From: Odontesthes bonariensis
Taxonomy: Eukaryota > Chordata > Actinopteri > Atheriniformes > Atherinopsidae
Length of the DNA: 64,000 bases
Direction of reading: 5' to 3'
Assembly (NCBI RefSeq): GCF_027942865.1
Contig: NC_134527.1
Location: forward strand, 1,500,748-1,564,747
Part shown: in pieces, positions 33,890-44,545 of the stretch
How the letters are laid out: each line of letters opens with the position of its first letter
Numbering within the stretch: position 1 is the first letter of the stretch
The notes under the pieces: generated by a model
What the model was told of the DNA's origin: nothing
What the model saw: the letters and a program-made list of their open reading frames with translations, nothing else
Databases searched by the model: none
Program-made: the position numbers and the translations under genes

Positions 33890-34446
33890 ATCTTTACTTT
33901 ATTTCTAAAGTTTTATTAATCAGGACATAATAAATCAAAGACACAACACATTGCATATTACACAGGACCATCATTTATTCAACTAAGCAAGAATACAGAC
34001 ACAGAGTGAAAAAGTAAGCACACCACATGATACGTTACCTTGTACAACCACATTTAGCGGCAACAACTGAACAGTTTTTTGTGTGACGTTACATCATCAT
34101 GGAGGGATTCTGGCCCATTCTTCTATATGTTCCTTCAGTTCACTGATTGCTGCCAACATTGGTTTCTGCCACAGCAGTTCAATGGGTCGAGGTGGATTTG
34201 AACAGGCTCGATTCTTCTCTTTTTCAGCCTTCCTGTTGAATATTAGCAGGTGTGTTTGGGATCATTGTCCTGTTGATGAGCCAGTTTCAGTCCAGCTTTA
34301 GCTGTCGGACAGACGGCCTCACATCTTGACTCTAGAACACTTTGGTATCCAGAGGAGTTCATGGTGGACTCAATGGCTGCAAGGTGCCCAGGTCCTGTGG
34401 CTGCAGAACAAGCCCAGATCATCAGCCCTCCACCACCGTGCTTGTG
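33890..34446 (-). pseudogene. Tc1/mariner transposase relic
   Basis: On the minus strand the start at 34446 reads KHGGGGLMIWACSAATGPGH, the block that surrounds the second catalytic Asp region in Tc1-like transposases. The third-Asp neighbourhood DNDPKHT follows at about 34249-34275. The reading frame shifts at least once between them. From about 34130 to 33890 the sequence corresponds to the C-terminal part and 3' region in decayed form. The N-terminal paired-type DNA-binding domain is missing because another repeat abuts at 34447. Dead DNA transposon. Confidence 0.8.
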
Positions 34447-34545
34447 GGAGGGAGGCGGGGTAGACCTGGACAGGCTGCCGGTCCATCACAGAGACACGCA
34501 GCCATCCACGCTCAGTCAGTCAGGGACAGTTTAGAGTCAACATGG
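34447..34545 (-). mobile_element. LINE tail-type fragment
   Basis: 'aggctgccggtccatcacag' followed by 'cacgctcag...cagtttagagtcaaca' is the reverse complement of the 'gatggactggcgacc' sequence found upstream of the ATGG repeats at 43793. It truncates the Tc1 relic. Confidence 0.5.
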
Positions 34546-34925
34546 GAACCATCTGTTATCAGTCCACAACATTCACTTTTTCAAAGTTATTCAAATAGTG
34601 ACTGATGTACTGGGGAGGTTCTGTGAGCCTGAATTTATTTTAGTGACTTAAAAACAACAACTGATGGATTTTCTGATGGGAAAAGTCTCTGAGAAATGCG
34701 GCGGTTAGCTGACATGGAGTTGTTTAAAGTGATCTCCAGACACCTTTAAGAATTTATGGTGCACAGTTACATAGAATATATGATGAGAAAATACCTAATT
34801 TTGGGTTTGAAGAGTTCAATCTCCAGATGTGTTTGCTGTACAGTCCAGAAAGCATCAACAGATTTTTGTTTGTTCAGCTGCCTGTTAGAGGAAGGGTGGA
34901 TACCATCAGCTGTGATTACAATACA

Positions 34926-36263
34926 AGGAATCCTTACAGATCTTACAAGGAATCCTACAGATCTGACAGAATCCTACAGATCTTACAAGGAATCCTACAG
35001 ATCTTACAAGGAATCCTACAGATCTTACAAGGAATCCTACAGATCTTAGAAGGAATCCTACAGATCTTAGAAGGAATCCTTACAGATCTTAGAGGGAATC
35101 CTACAGATCTGACAGAATCCTACAGATCTTACAGAATCCTACAGATCTGACAAGGAGTCCTACAGATCTTACAAGGAGTCCTACAGATCTTACAAGGAAT
35201 CCTACAGATCTTACAAGGAATCCTACAGATCTTACAAGGAATCCTACAGATCTTACAAGGAATCCTACAGATCTTACAAGGAATCCTACAGATCTTAGAA
35301 GGAATCCTACAGATCTTACAAGGAATCCTACAGATCTTAGAAGGAATCCTACAGATCTTAGAAGGAATCCTACAGATCTGACAAGGAATCCTACAGATCT
35401 TAGAAGGAATCCTACAGATCTGACAAGGAATCCTACAGATCTTACAAGGAATCCTTACAGATCTTACAAGGAATCCTACAGATCTTCCAGAATCCTACAG
35501 ATCTTCCAGAATCCTACAGATCTGACAAGGAATCCTACAGATCTTACAGAATCCTACAGATCTTACAAGGAATCCTACAGATCTGACAAGGAATCCTACA
35601 GATCTGACAGAATCCTACAGATCTTACAAGGAATCCTACAGATCTGACAAGGAATCCTACAGATCTGACAAGGAATCCTACAGATCTTACAAGGAATCCT
35701 ACAGATCTGACAAGGAATCCTACAGATCTTACAAGGAATCCTACAGATCTGACAAGGAATCCTACAGATCTTACAAGGAATCCTATAGATCTTACAAGGA
35801 ATCCTATAGATCTTACAAGGAATCCTATAGATCTTACAAGGAATCCTATAGATCTGACAAGGAATCCTACAGATCTTACAAGGAATCCTACAGATCTGAC
35901 AAGGAATCCTACAGATCTTACAAGGAATCCTATAGATCTGACAAGGAATCCTACAGATCTGACAAGGAATCCTACAGATCTTACAAGGAATCCTACAGAT
36001 CTGACAAGGAATCCTACAGATCTGACAGAATCCTACAGATCTTACAAGGAATCCTACAGATCTGACAAGGAATCCTACAGATCTTACAGAATCCTACAGA
36101 TCTTACAAGGAATCCTATAGATCTGACAAGGAATCCTACAGATCTGACAAGGAATCCTACAGATCTGACAGAATCCTACAGATCTTAGAATGAATCCTAC
36201 AGATCTGACAAGGAATCCTACAGATCTGATAGAATCCTACATATCTTACAAGGAATCCTACAG
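34926..36263 (+). repeat. 21-bp minisatellite behind lmo4
   Basis: A 1.34-kb array of a 21-bp unit ('aatcctacagatcttacaag' plus 'g') with shorter units lacking 'aagg', and variants 'gatctgac' and 'gatcttag'. Each unit carries AGATCT, so the array is dense in this palindrome. It begins about 410 bp past the lmo4 stop codon in the direction of lmo4 transcription, so it probably lies in the lmo4 3'UTR or immediate 3' flank. Confidence 0.97.
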
Positions 36264-36680
36264 ATCATGGAAGCAATGGTCAGTGCCTGAGTGACTGAGA
36301 TGCAGTTCAACTCCTTGCCGCAGTCCCGTAACTCTGGAGCTCCCTCGGTTTTAGTGTCCGCTGTAACTTGCTGGTCGGGTAAAAGCAAAGGATGAATCAC
36401 ACAAACGGGATAATTCCAGAACAGTTCTTCAGGAATGCCGGCGCTGACGGATAAAACAGTCTGCTGTATAAATAAGGTCGGTCTTCTCCATCCTTAACCT
36501 CCAACCACAGCGCTGGACTTTTGCTCCTGGAATAACTCCTCAGCAGGTTGAATGCACTCGAGCAGCGGAGTGACGGTCTAACAGGGTGGAGGGAGGTCAA
36601 CCAATGACAGACGAATAAGATGACGGAGACAGATGGAGGAAAAGGCACATCTGGTTTTCCATCCTCCTTCCTCAGCAGAC
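36264..36680 (-). CDS. lmo4: lmo4 exon 5: last two codons and start of 3'UTR
   Basis: The acceptor ctgtttacag (36690-36681) is followed by GTC TGC TGA at 36680-36672, encoding the terminal Val-Cys seen in LMO4 proteins. The reading phase fits exon 4 exactly. 3'UTR follows towards lower coordinates. No AATAAA or ATTAAA on the minus strand was seen between the stop and the minisatellite at 36263; the nearest noticed is at 34639-34634. The coding part is only 36672-36680. Confidence 0.8.
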
Positions 36681-39600
36681 CTGTAAACAGTGATGAGAGC
36701 TGGTTACTGAGGGGGAAATAAGCAACATGTGCTGACATTAGAAGGAATCTGGATCAAGCTGCAGTCACTCTGACAGCAGTTTTACTGGATTCATGAACGA
36801 CTTTCATGACTTAGATCATCTTCAAGCTTGAAGTATAGATGATGAACTTTTTTTCCAGGTCAACACAACCAGGTTTTGTGTTTGTTCGCTGGCAGAGCAT
36901 CAGAGATAACGTGTCCCATGAAGATGATTATCAGCATCCTTTCATTGCTCCTCCAGCCTCTCTGCAGACTATGATTAAAAGTGGGTTTCACTGGTTATAA
37001 ACCATTAACCTTTCACACTTGTTAAAATCATCAGCTTGCAGTACAGAAACCCCCCTGTTCACCATCAGAAATGAAGGAGTTGAGTTCCATCTGGCCCAGA
37101 TGGAACTCAACTCCTTCATTTCTGATGGTGACTGAAAACCTTGGATTCCTGTCACTGTGCTCTGATGTGAGGACAGCGGGGGGGTCGCTCCTGACAGCAG
37201 GCTGCATTTCTGATGCAAAACTGTCCTAATTCTGATGCTTTCACTAGGGCTGTAGCGATACACTAATCTCACAATACGATTCGATACGATTCGATTTGAT
37301 TCGATTCGATTCAATTCGATTCAATACGATTTGATACGATTCGATTTGATTCGATTCAATTTGATTCAATACGATTTGATACGATTCGATACGATTTGAT
37401 TTGATTCGATACGATTCGATTTGATTCGATACGATTCGATACAATACAATTCGATTCGATTCGATTTGATACGATTCGATACGATACAATTCGATAAAAT
37501 TCGATACGGTTCCATGCGATACGGTTCTATACGATACGATTTGAATAGATTTGATTCGACACGATTCAATACGATTCAATACGATACAACTCGATAAGAT
37601 TTGATTCGATACGATTCGATACGATACAACTCGATAAGATTTGATTCGATACAATTCGATGTGATGTGATTCGACTCGATACGATTTGATACACTTGATA
37701 CATTTTCTTGGGGGAAAAATGGGACGGTGTGATTTGACATGAATCGTCTCTGATTGGACCGTTGGTCCGACCTTTGACCCGGAAAGACAACACCGCCAGA
37801 CAAACAGAAACGAATTGTATTACCTTAATGTTCTGTGTTTTCACTCATTGTAACGTCTGACTTTTCAATAAAGTTTGCTTTATAAAAAACAAAAATTTAA
37901 TTAAAAAAACGATACTTTATCGGGAAACGAAATATCGATATATATCGTAGTATGGATAAAATTGCTCAGCCCTAGCTTTCATCCAGTGGTGGATTCATCC
38001 TACTGGTGGACCACAGTCCAACCTGCTGAGTCACAGTTAAGGGAGCTCGCTGAGTCATGAACACTCAACGGGAAATAACTAATCTATGATGGCATGAAGA
38101 TCCATTTATCACCCTAATTGTATCTGCTTGTTACTCTTTTTGTGCTCAATATTAGGGCTGGGCGAGTTAACTCGTTAATTATTTAACGCCGACAAATATT
38201 TAATCGCACGTTAACGCATTATTTATTTTACTATTGTAAAAGTCTGTTGCTCACAGGCTTTTATTATTGTAAAAGTCTGTTGCTCACAGGCTTTTATTTT
38301 GTAAAAGTCTGTTGCTCACAGGCTTTTATTTTGTAAAAGTCTGTTGCTCACAGGCTTTTATTTTGTAAAAGTCTGCTGCTGTCTGCTGTGGAACAGGAAA
38401 AAAAAGTAATCGGCGGATCCACCAAACATGGAGAAGGGTACGGAACTTTTACTCGGCCATTTTCATTTTAAAGTTCTTCCAGACGGCGGAGTCAACAGAA
38501 CCAAAGTCATCTGTAAACATTTTAATCGTTGCCCAGCCCTAATATATAGAGATGACGGTGTAATAAAAGGGCCTCCGAGCCTCTCACCTTCTGGTCGGAC
38601 ATGATGCCGTTGGCCTGCAGCGGTGCGGCGTGCCCGCTCAGCAGGCCTCCTCCCGGCCGGTCGTGCTCACAGAAGATGGTGCCGTTGATGTAATGGAAGC
38701 GATCACCGGGGACGAGGCGGTTCCTACAGGTGGCACAAGTGAAACACTACAAAAAGAATAACAGCCTCATCTGTTATTATTCATTATCAGCCTGTTAGGA
38801 CAAAACTCTGATTTGGTGGCGTAAATTGCTCAATGATGTGATTCTACGTGTAGTTGGGCTCACTGACCTTGAGGTGGTAAACGCTGCCCTGCGCTCGCAT
38901 CACCATCTCACTGGCAGGGATGGACTGACCACAGGCACTGCAGGCTCCACTGTGTCCAAACAGCCTGCAGTTACAACTGAGGCATAAGTCTGAGACTTCC
39001 ACTGTTTTACAAGCACGGCATCAGCACCATCAGCATCACATCAACATGTCCTCAGCTGTAAAACCCTGCCTCAGAGGCCTGACATGAAGCTGTATGACAT
39101 CCCATATTACACTGGAAAAAATCTAAATCTTACCAAGTATATTTGTCTCATTTGTATATACCTAATGTTTATTCACTATTTTTATTTAATTTTAATTTTA
39201 TTTCATTTCATTTCATTTTATTTTATTTTATTCTATTTGCTTGTTTTTACTTTAATTGTTTACATATATTTTACTGTATGCTGCTGCAACACAACAATTT
39301 CCCAAATTAGGATGAATAAAGTATTTATCTATCTATCTATTGAGTATCTCGTTACACTTAATATATATATCTTTTCATTTGAAGAGATTTTTATAATCAA
39401 AGTGTTTTTATTGATTTTTCTATTCAAACAACAAACATCCCATTAATAACTAAATAACAGGACTCAAGATATATGTACAAATATCTGTCTCAACTATAGA
39501 CAGATGACAACAAGACAAATCACCCCAATGCAAAACATCAAACATAACACCACCCATGTGGCCCAGACACTCTAAAATAAATAAACCAATAGAAAATAAC

Positions 39601-42600
39601 AACAATAATACAATAAAAATAGAAATAAAAATAAATACATGGATTTTAAAACAAATTTAAAAAATTTAAAAAAAAAAAGGGGGGGGGTGCTATGTTGGAG
39701 CAAAGGAGAGCTCCTGTTCAAAATGAGAAATAAAAGGCTCCCAGATCATAGAGAATTTGTTTGAATCTGTTGAAGAGGTTTTTCAGCTGATTTCAAGATC
39801 ACTTTTAACTCAAAAGTCCTAAATATCACATTTTATTTCAACAAATCTTGACAAGCCGATTTTCACTAGTTCCATTGGCAGATTTTTTTGCTTATTTTAA
39901 GCAAAAAGCAGATCCTGCTTTTCATGAGCGTACAGGTGCAGGTACAAGCCCAGGTCAGCCTCAGGCTGTTATCCATGAGATGTTTCATATAAAATTACAT
40001 TTTAAAGGGACAGTTCGCCTCTTTTGACATGAAGCTGTATGACATCCCATATCAGCAACATCATTTCTGAACATCTTCTTACCCCCTGCTGCGTCCTGTG
40101 AGCAGAGTTCCAGCCTCGTTTTGGTGTTGATGAAGGTAGTCCGGCTAGTTGGCTGGGGTTTAAAAACCGTGGTCTGAACGCAGTCTAAATGAGTGGGATT
40201 GTGTCTGCACGCCTTAAATTCACACTCGAGTGAAATGTTTGACACAAACAGATTCAGTGCGACACTGTGAACCTCTCAGCTTCAGATGTTTGTTTCTGGC
40301 TTTGCAAAGTCGGAGGGACACACTCACAATTCTCGATCAAACACTTGGCAACTTTTAAATGTTGACACATATTCTCTGGGCTCCAGCACAGAGCAGCGGT
40401 CGGTCGTTATCTGGAAGAGAGTCAGCAGGTTGACCTTTCAGTAGGATGCTGGTGTCATCATTACCCCCTCTTATAAACCCCCCCCCCCGACACTTCCTGG
40501 ACCACTTTGGAGTTTCTCACTCACTCTCCCAACATCTCTTCTTAAATGACTGCACAGAGTAATGGATTTCTTTTTTTAATCTTAATCCAAACAGTCATTT
40601 AATGAGCGCACCCAGGAGGATCGCTGTCCTTTTTAATTAAAGCCCACTCAGACTCACACAACATCCCAGTGTCAGTTACAAGCCTGAGCTGCCTGAGCTG
40701 CCTGAAGGCTGACCCGATCCTGAGGTCGCCTCAGGGCAGCACAGGCTCCGGATGGGCTCTGATCTGGGCACAATTTGAGTTTTTTCCACCTATATTTCAT
40801 TTTAGACCTCTTTCTGTGAGTTCTTTATTTAAATTTTACACCAAAGTGCTGTGGCATCTTGTTCGACTGAATCTGTGCCTGTGTCTTACTGGTGTGCATT
40901 GAGTGCACAGTAACTGCTTTATCTGTTTAAAGAGATCCTGAAAGCTGCTGTATTATTACCGGACAGATAAATAAGGTCCATCGCTGTTATAGCTCATCTC
41001 ACAGTCATGTTGTATGCAGAGGTGGGTAGTAACGAGTTACATTTCCTTGAGTAAGTTCTTGAAAACATTGTACTTCTAGGAGTAGTTTTAAATCTCTATA
41101 CTTTTTACTTTTACTTGAGTAGATTTTGTCACGTCCATGGGGTTTTCCCCATGTTTTTAGTTTTATGTTTTATCATGTTTTAGGTTGTCATGTCTTAGTT
41201 TTTTAGTTTTGTGTTAGGTTAGGTTAGGTTTTGCCATTGTTTTTTCCCCTCACCCAGTTCATTAGTTGTCACTCACGTCACCTGTTCATTGTCCCCAGCT
41301 GCACTCATTCACAATCACCCACTCACTATTTAGTTCCCAGGCTCCCTTATCATTTTGTGAAATCTTTTCCCCGATATCACCACTCCCATGCCACGTCAAG
41401 CTACGCCTTCCAAGTTAAGTGTTATTTATGTTATACCAAGTAATGTTCCTTGTTTTGTTTTTCCTTAGTCATGTTTTATTTTCCACAGTTTTTTGTCATC
41501 CGGCTCAGCCTGGGTTCGAAACCACCTACTACATATTTGCAAACGGCATACTGCATACTCATCGATCAGACAGTATGCAGAGCGTACCCACAATGCATTT
41601 CCCTCCTGCCCGAGCTGAAATCAGCCGGCCTGAAGCTGATTTCTCTTAAGCTCTAAACTCTGTAAACTTTAGCAACATTTGAAACATTTTCAGGTGAGAA
41701 AGTAGTCGTTTAGATCCCCAACGTGTTGAAAACCTGACAAAATACCGGCTATTTACAGTTTTGTTCCCACGAATTCGGCACTACTAAAGCTAGCCGCAGT
41801 GAGCAACGCACTTCCTGTTATTTTCACAAAATAAAATACCTGTTGCCTTTTATCATAGGGAAAGCCATTACCATACAATTGGTGCTTTTGTTTTGAAAAC
41901 AGGAAGTGAACCTACCCTCGTTGTAGCTAGCTTGAAACGGCCGTTTTGACAGGAAATGACGATCAGCGACGTTACGTTGCATCTTGGGTAGTTTGAGTAT
42001 GAGTAGTAACCTCATGATGCATACCCAACATTTCAGAGAATCTAGTATGCGTCCGGGAACTTAAAAAAAATTTAAGTTAGTATGAGTAGTGGGAGTAGTA
42101 GGAGAAGTAGGCGAAGTAGGTGGTTTCGAACACAGCCCCAGTCTTTTTGCCTTAAACCTCTGAGTCTGCATCCATGTCCTACCAACCCAACCGCTGTGAC
42201 AGATTTGTGCAGCAGAAACTGTCCTCTTAAGGGCAGATTACAGTTCTGCGTCTATCGTCTTGACGTGTTGCTTTGCTCTGGTCGCGAACCACTTTTCATG
42301 TTATGGTTCTGCAACCTCGACCTAGAATTTCTAGTGACGAGGACCAATCACAGCCGCTTTTGTCTGCGCACTTCCGTTGGTGGTCTGCGTGCGTCTGTTG
42401 CGTAGTCAGGATTTTTTTGAGGTGCACGAGAACGCGCGCAGAGCCTCTGCGTGGGGGAGTGGTCAAGATTTTGACGCTCGCAGAGGCTATGTGTCCGAGC
42501 GTCAGAGGCTCTGCATCTGAAGCATAAATTAGGCTTTACTCCGCTACATTAGGCTACAATGAGCTGGTTACTTTTCTTCTTACCTCTTTGGTATTCTACG

Positions 42601-43271
42601 CCTCATTTTTATTTGCAGACCGAAGTCCAGAGCGAGCAGTCCTCTGCTTCCGAGCAGCAAACACCGTAACAGGCGCGGCTGTCGGCAGGCGGCAGCAAGC
42701 AGTGATACGAAGGGAGAGAAAATAGGGCCAAGAGATTGTGAGGTCTGACTTTTTCCTGGAGAACCATTTTGTGATGCAAATGTATTACTCTGTTGAACGC
42801 ATATTGTTCTGAGAAGCAAAACGCTTTATTTTTTAAACCCCAGCCAACTAGCCGGACTACCTTCATCAACACCAAAACGAGGCTGGAACTCTGCTCACAG
42901 GACGCAGCAGGGGGTAAGAAGATGTTCAGAAATGATGTTGCTGATATGGGATGTCATACAGCTTCATGTCAAAAGAGGCAAACTGTCCCTTTAAAGCATC
43001 TCGTTGCCATGGCGCCCATGGAGCTCACCTGATGTAGTCGTTCTTGCAGAGGATCATGCCGCCCTTGCTGTAGCAGGTGCTGCTGTACTCGCCCAGCTGG
43101 GCGTGGCAGCAGGAGCACTTCAGGCAGCGCGTGTGCCAGTAGCGCTCCATGGAGAAGAGCAGGAAGCGGTCGGCGATCCGGCCTCCGCATCCGGCGCAGG
43201 ACCGGGCCGCCGCCCCCCCCGCCGCCCCCCATCACTGCCACGGTGGGGACCTCCACCCTGCTGTTCACCAT
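36672..43271 (-). CDS. lmo4: LIM domain only 4 (lmo4), four coding exons
   Basis: Nuclear adaptor with two tandem LIM zinc-binding domains and no DNA-binding domain. In known LMO4 proteins it binds LDB1 and transcription factors to tune neural and epithelial gene programmes. Exons joined by GT-AG introns are 43271-43029, 38964-38868, 38746-38588 and 36680-36672 (stop). LIM1 reads CAGCGGRIADRF, then WHTRCLKCSCC and ILCKND; LIM2 reads CSACGQSIPASE, then YHLKCFTCATCRN and FCEHD. The product ends SDQK-VC as in LMO4 family members and would be about 168 residues, close to the usual 165. The N-terminus MVNSRVEVPTVAVM with a poly-Gly run differs from mammalian LMO4, suggesting a teleost paralogue (4a or 4b not decided). 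The coding length is 508 bases, one more than a multiple of three: the ATG frame and the LIM frame do not join across the G tract. Confidence 0.92.
37059..37131. repeat. Perfect 36-bp inverted repeat, 1-base spacer
   Basis: The arm 37059-37094 (starting 'tcaccatcagaaatgaagga') is exactly mirrored by 37096-37131 around a single C at 37095. It can form a 36-bp stem with almost no loop. Mature microRNA hairpins have larger loops, so this looks like a templated fold-back mutation or a young palindrome. Confidence 0.95.
37245..37974. mobile_element. hAT-like MITE with ATTCGATACG array
   Basis: The ends TAGGGCTGTAGCGATA and ...TTGCTCAGCCCTA are flanked by GCTTTCAC (37237-37244) and GCTTTCAT (37975-37982), an 8-bp target duplication with one change. 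About 430 bp of 'gattcgatac/gatttgatac' repeats expand one subterminal region. The many minus-strand frames rich in Ile-Ser-Tyr-Arg here are translations of that repeat. No transposase. Confidence 0.8.
38153..38541 (+). mobile_element. hAT of the BED-finger family, internally deleted (copy 5)
   Basis: The ends TAGGGCTGGGCGAGTTAACT and ...GTTGCCCAGCCCTA, the 32-bp array and the first about 34 codons of the BED-finger frame remain. Then the sequence jumps from 'atctgtaaac' directly to the right-end region, deleting the finger's second Cys and both His. The flanking 8-mers (CTCAATAT, ATATATAG) do not match, so no target duplication is evident. Confidence 0.8.
38588..38746 (-). CDS. lmo4: lmo4 exon 4: end of LIM2 and C-terminus
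   Basis: 159 bases, exactly 53 codons. The acceptor is tattctttttgtag and the donor AAG|GTGAGA. It encodes CFTCATCRNRLVPGDRFHYI, then the FCEHD ligands and a tail ending NGIMSDQK. Confidence 0.95.
38868..38964 (-). CDS. lmo4: lmo4 exon 3: start of LIM2
   Basis: 97 bases. The acceptor is ttgtaactgcag, the donor AAG|GTCAGT. It completes the split Arg codon and encodes LFGHSGACSACGQSIPASEM to YHLK, including the first two Cys ligands and the His of LIM2. The following intron is only 121 bp. Confidence 0.95.
39110..39907 (-). mobile_element. CACTGGAAAAA element, interrupted reverse copy
   Basis: It begins CACTGGAAAAAATC and its body matches the reverse complement of 30008-30424. It is broken by a LINE tail (about 39160-39350, ending 'gaataaagtatttatctatc') and by a second A-rich insertion (about 39400-39770). 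It resumes at 'ggtttttcagctgatttcaa' and stops at about 39907. A 25-bp foldback scrap ('gacatgaagctgtatgacat') precedes it at 39082. Confidence 0.6.
40002..40167 (+). repeat. Foldback element, left-arm fragment
   Basis: TTAAAGGGACAGTTCGCCTC and the first about 160 bp of the arm, ending at 'ggctggggtttaaaaa'. The 90 bp before it (39908-40000) are nearly identical to the 90 bp before the foldback at 46257. Confidence 0.85.
41023..42595. mobile_element. GGTGGGTAGTAACG hAT-like element with nested insertions
   Basis: The left part 'gcagaggtgggtagtaacga' followed by 'ttacttttacttgagtagat' is a widespread fish repeat. A possible right part is 'actccgctacattaggctac' near 42539. Between them lie another unclassified repeat (41150-41505), MITE copy 4 (41509-42137) and a GC-rich segment (42225-42535). 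The boundaries are uncertain. Confidence 0.4.
41509..42137 (+). mobile_element. GGTTTCGAACACAGC MITE, copy 4, complete
   Basis: The left end 'ctgggttcgaaaccacctac' and the right end 'gtaggtggtttcgaacacag' are mirror images. The short microsatellite is not expanded here, and the 'cccacaatgcatttccctcc' block missing from copies 1 and 2 is present. This copy defines the full-length family at about 630 bp. Confidence 0.85.
42616..42994 (-). repeat. Foldback element, right arm only
   Basis: From the GC-rich spacer module ('gcggctgtcggcaggcggca') through the whole arm to the terminal ...AACTGTCCCTTTAA. The opposite arm is absent. It ends 35 bp before the donor of lmo4 exon 2, so it sits at the very start of that intron. 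Confidence 0.85.
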
Positions 43272-43277
43272 AGCAGC
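43029..43277 (-). CDS. lmo4: lmo4 exon 2: start codon and LIM1
   Basis: The acceptor is ...ctgtcctcag at 43287-43278, ATG lies at 43271-43269, and the donor is AG|GTGAGC at 43028. The first 14 codons plus the poly-Gly run are in one frame, while CAGCGGR onwards is in another. A stop (TGA) lies upstream in the LIM frame, so no alternative ATG rescues it. The mismatch lies in a run of eight C on the plus strand (about 43212-43219), a classic place for a one-base length error. If the base is really present, this allele would be null. Confidence 0.9.
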
Positions 43278-43659
43278 CTGAGGACAGAGGGGCAGAAGTG
43301 GTCAGAAACAGATGGTTGGAGCTGGCAAAAGCAATTTAATTTAATGGGTCACAGCTCAGTACTGTGGAGGCCTTTCTGCTGATTATATATTTACAAGAAA
43401 CTTCTTTAATAATGCTGATTATCTGTAAACTGGAAACGTTTTGAAGCAGGAACCAGAAAGATAAGACACGAGTCCTTTTAGGTTTAACGTGGGTTCGGTG
43501 TGTTGCTCATGGACGCTTCGACATGCCGGGAGTCGAACCGCCGACCTTCCTCCTGAGGAGGTTTTAAAACAACCCGTCTCACCCTGTGAAGAAACTCGAC
43601 ATAAAACAATTTACTGTAAGTTACTGGCTTTGTGTTTATCAGTATGTTTGAAAGATTAG

Positions 43660-44154
43660 AACTGTGAGTGCATGAGTTCTCTCCGGCTTCCTCCTCCCAC
43701 CCAGAAACATGCAGTCAGGTTAACTGTCTCTAAATGGTCTTTAGGAGTGAGTGTTGTTTGTCGCTGTGATGGACTGGCGACCCGCCCAGCTGTACCTCGC
43801 CTCTCGCCCTATGACCGCTGGGATAGGCTCCGCCCCCGCGACCCAACCGACAGATTAACCGCTTATAGAAGATGGATGGATGGATGGATGGATGGATAGA
43901 TGCATGGATAGATGGATGGATAGATGGATAGATGGATGGATAGATAGATGCATGGATAGATGGATAGATGGATGGATGGATAGATAGATGCATGGATAGA
44001 TGGATGGATGGATAGATAGATGCATGGATAGATAGATGCATGGATAGATGGATAGATGGATGGATAGATGGATAGATGGATGGATGGATAGATAGATGCA
44101 TGGATAGATGGATAGATGGATGGATAGATAGATGGATAGATGGATGGATTCTCC
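43660..44154 (+). mobile_element. LINE 3' end with ATGG/ATAG microsatellite
   Basis: 'gtgatggactggcgacccgc' and 'gggataggctccgcccccgc' followed by 'agatggatggatgg' is the standard 3' end of an abundant fish LINE. The terminal tetranucleotide tail has expanded to about 280 bp (43872-44150). Confidence 0.75.
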
Positions 44155-44289
44155 TGCTCAGAGGTTGCATTATGACAGATTCCTGGATTAAAGCAGCGGT
44201 CACACTCTTTATTCCACAGATCGGAGCCTCTCTAACGAGCTCGGGTCCGGCTGCACGCGGCTGTTTGTGGTTTTAAGGCGGCCTTGGGC

Positions 44290-44545
44290 TTCTTAACATG
44301 CTGTTCCTGTGGCTGATTAGAGCCAGGTGTCTGCCCCAGAAAGCCGGGGTGGAGAGCAGAGCACCAGCTGCTGCAGTCTCCAATAATCATGTGGGAAGAC
44401 TCGTCGTAAAGCTAAACACGGCCCCGCTGAAATTAGACGCTCTGGAGGACAAATTGTGCTGCTGTTGCTCATTTGGAAAATGAATTCTATCCCTGCAATT
44501 ATTTTCTGTTGTTGTTGGCTCTAATTATAAATCATGGACGAGGCT
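44290..44545. promoter_or_regulatory. Candidate intronic regulatory block in lmo4
   Basis: Non-repetitive, with homeodomain-type words (GATTAG, AATAATCATG, CTCTAATTATAAATC) within about 250 bp. It stands out in a repeat-rich intron. A regulatory role is an inference; the sequence shows only motif clustering. Confidence 0.27.

Larger units (their letters stand above)
36681..38587 (-). other. lmo4: lmo4 intron 4 (repeat-rich)
   Basis: This 1.9-kb intron contains a 36-bp perfect hairpin (37059-37131), a hAT MITE with an ATTCGATACG array (37245-37974) and a deleted BED-family hAT (38153-38541). Confidence 0.8.
38965..43028 (-). other. lmo4: lmo4 intron 2 (4.1 kb)
   Basis: Filled with a CACTGGAAAAA element, foldback copies, a hAT-like element with a nested MITE, and A/T-rich DNA. 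No additional exon recognised. Confidence 0.75.

Noticed and set aside
34926..36263. CRISPR-like direct repeats (also at 23263 and 60922)
   Set aside because: Units are contiguous with no unique spacers, and the DNA is vertebrate. These are minisatellites.
37059..37131. Pre-microRNA reading of the palindrome
   Set aside because: The stem is perfect with a one-base loop, unlike a Drosha/Dicer substrate, and there is no conserved mature-like sequence.
37244..37844. Long minus-strand frames rich in Ile, Ser, Tyr, Arg
   Set aside because: They are translations of the ATTCGATACG repeat inside a hAT MITE; several overlapping frames read through the same array.
43004..43382. Plus-strand Pro/Ala-rich frames over lmo4 exon 2
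   Set aside because: Antisense shadows of the GC-rich LIM1 exon.
43730..44203. 157-codon frame rich in His-Pro-Ser-Ile
   Set aside because: Translation of the ATGG/ATAG microsatellite of a LINE tail.
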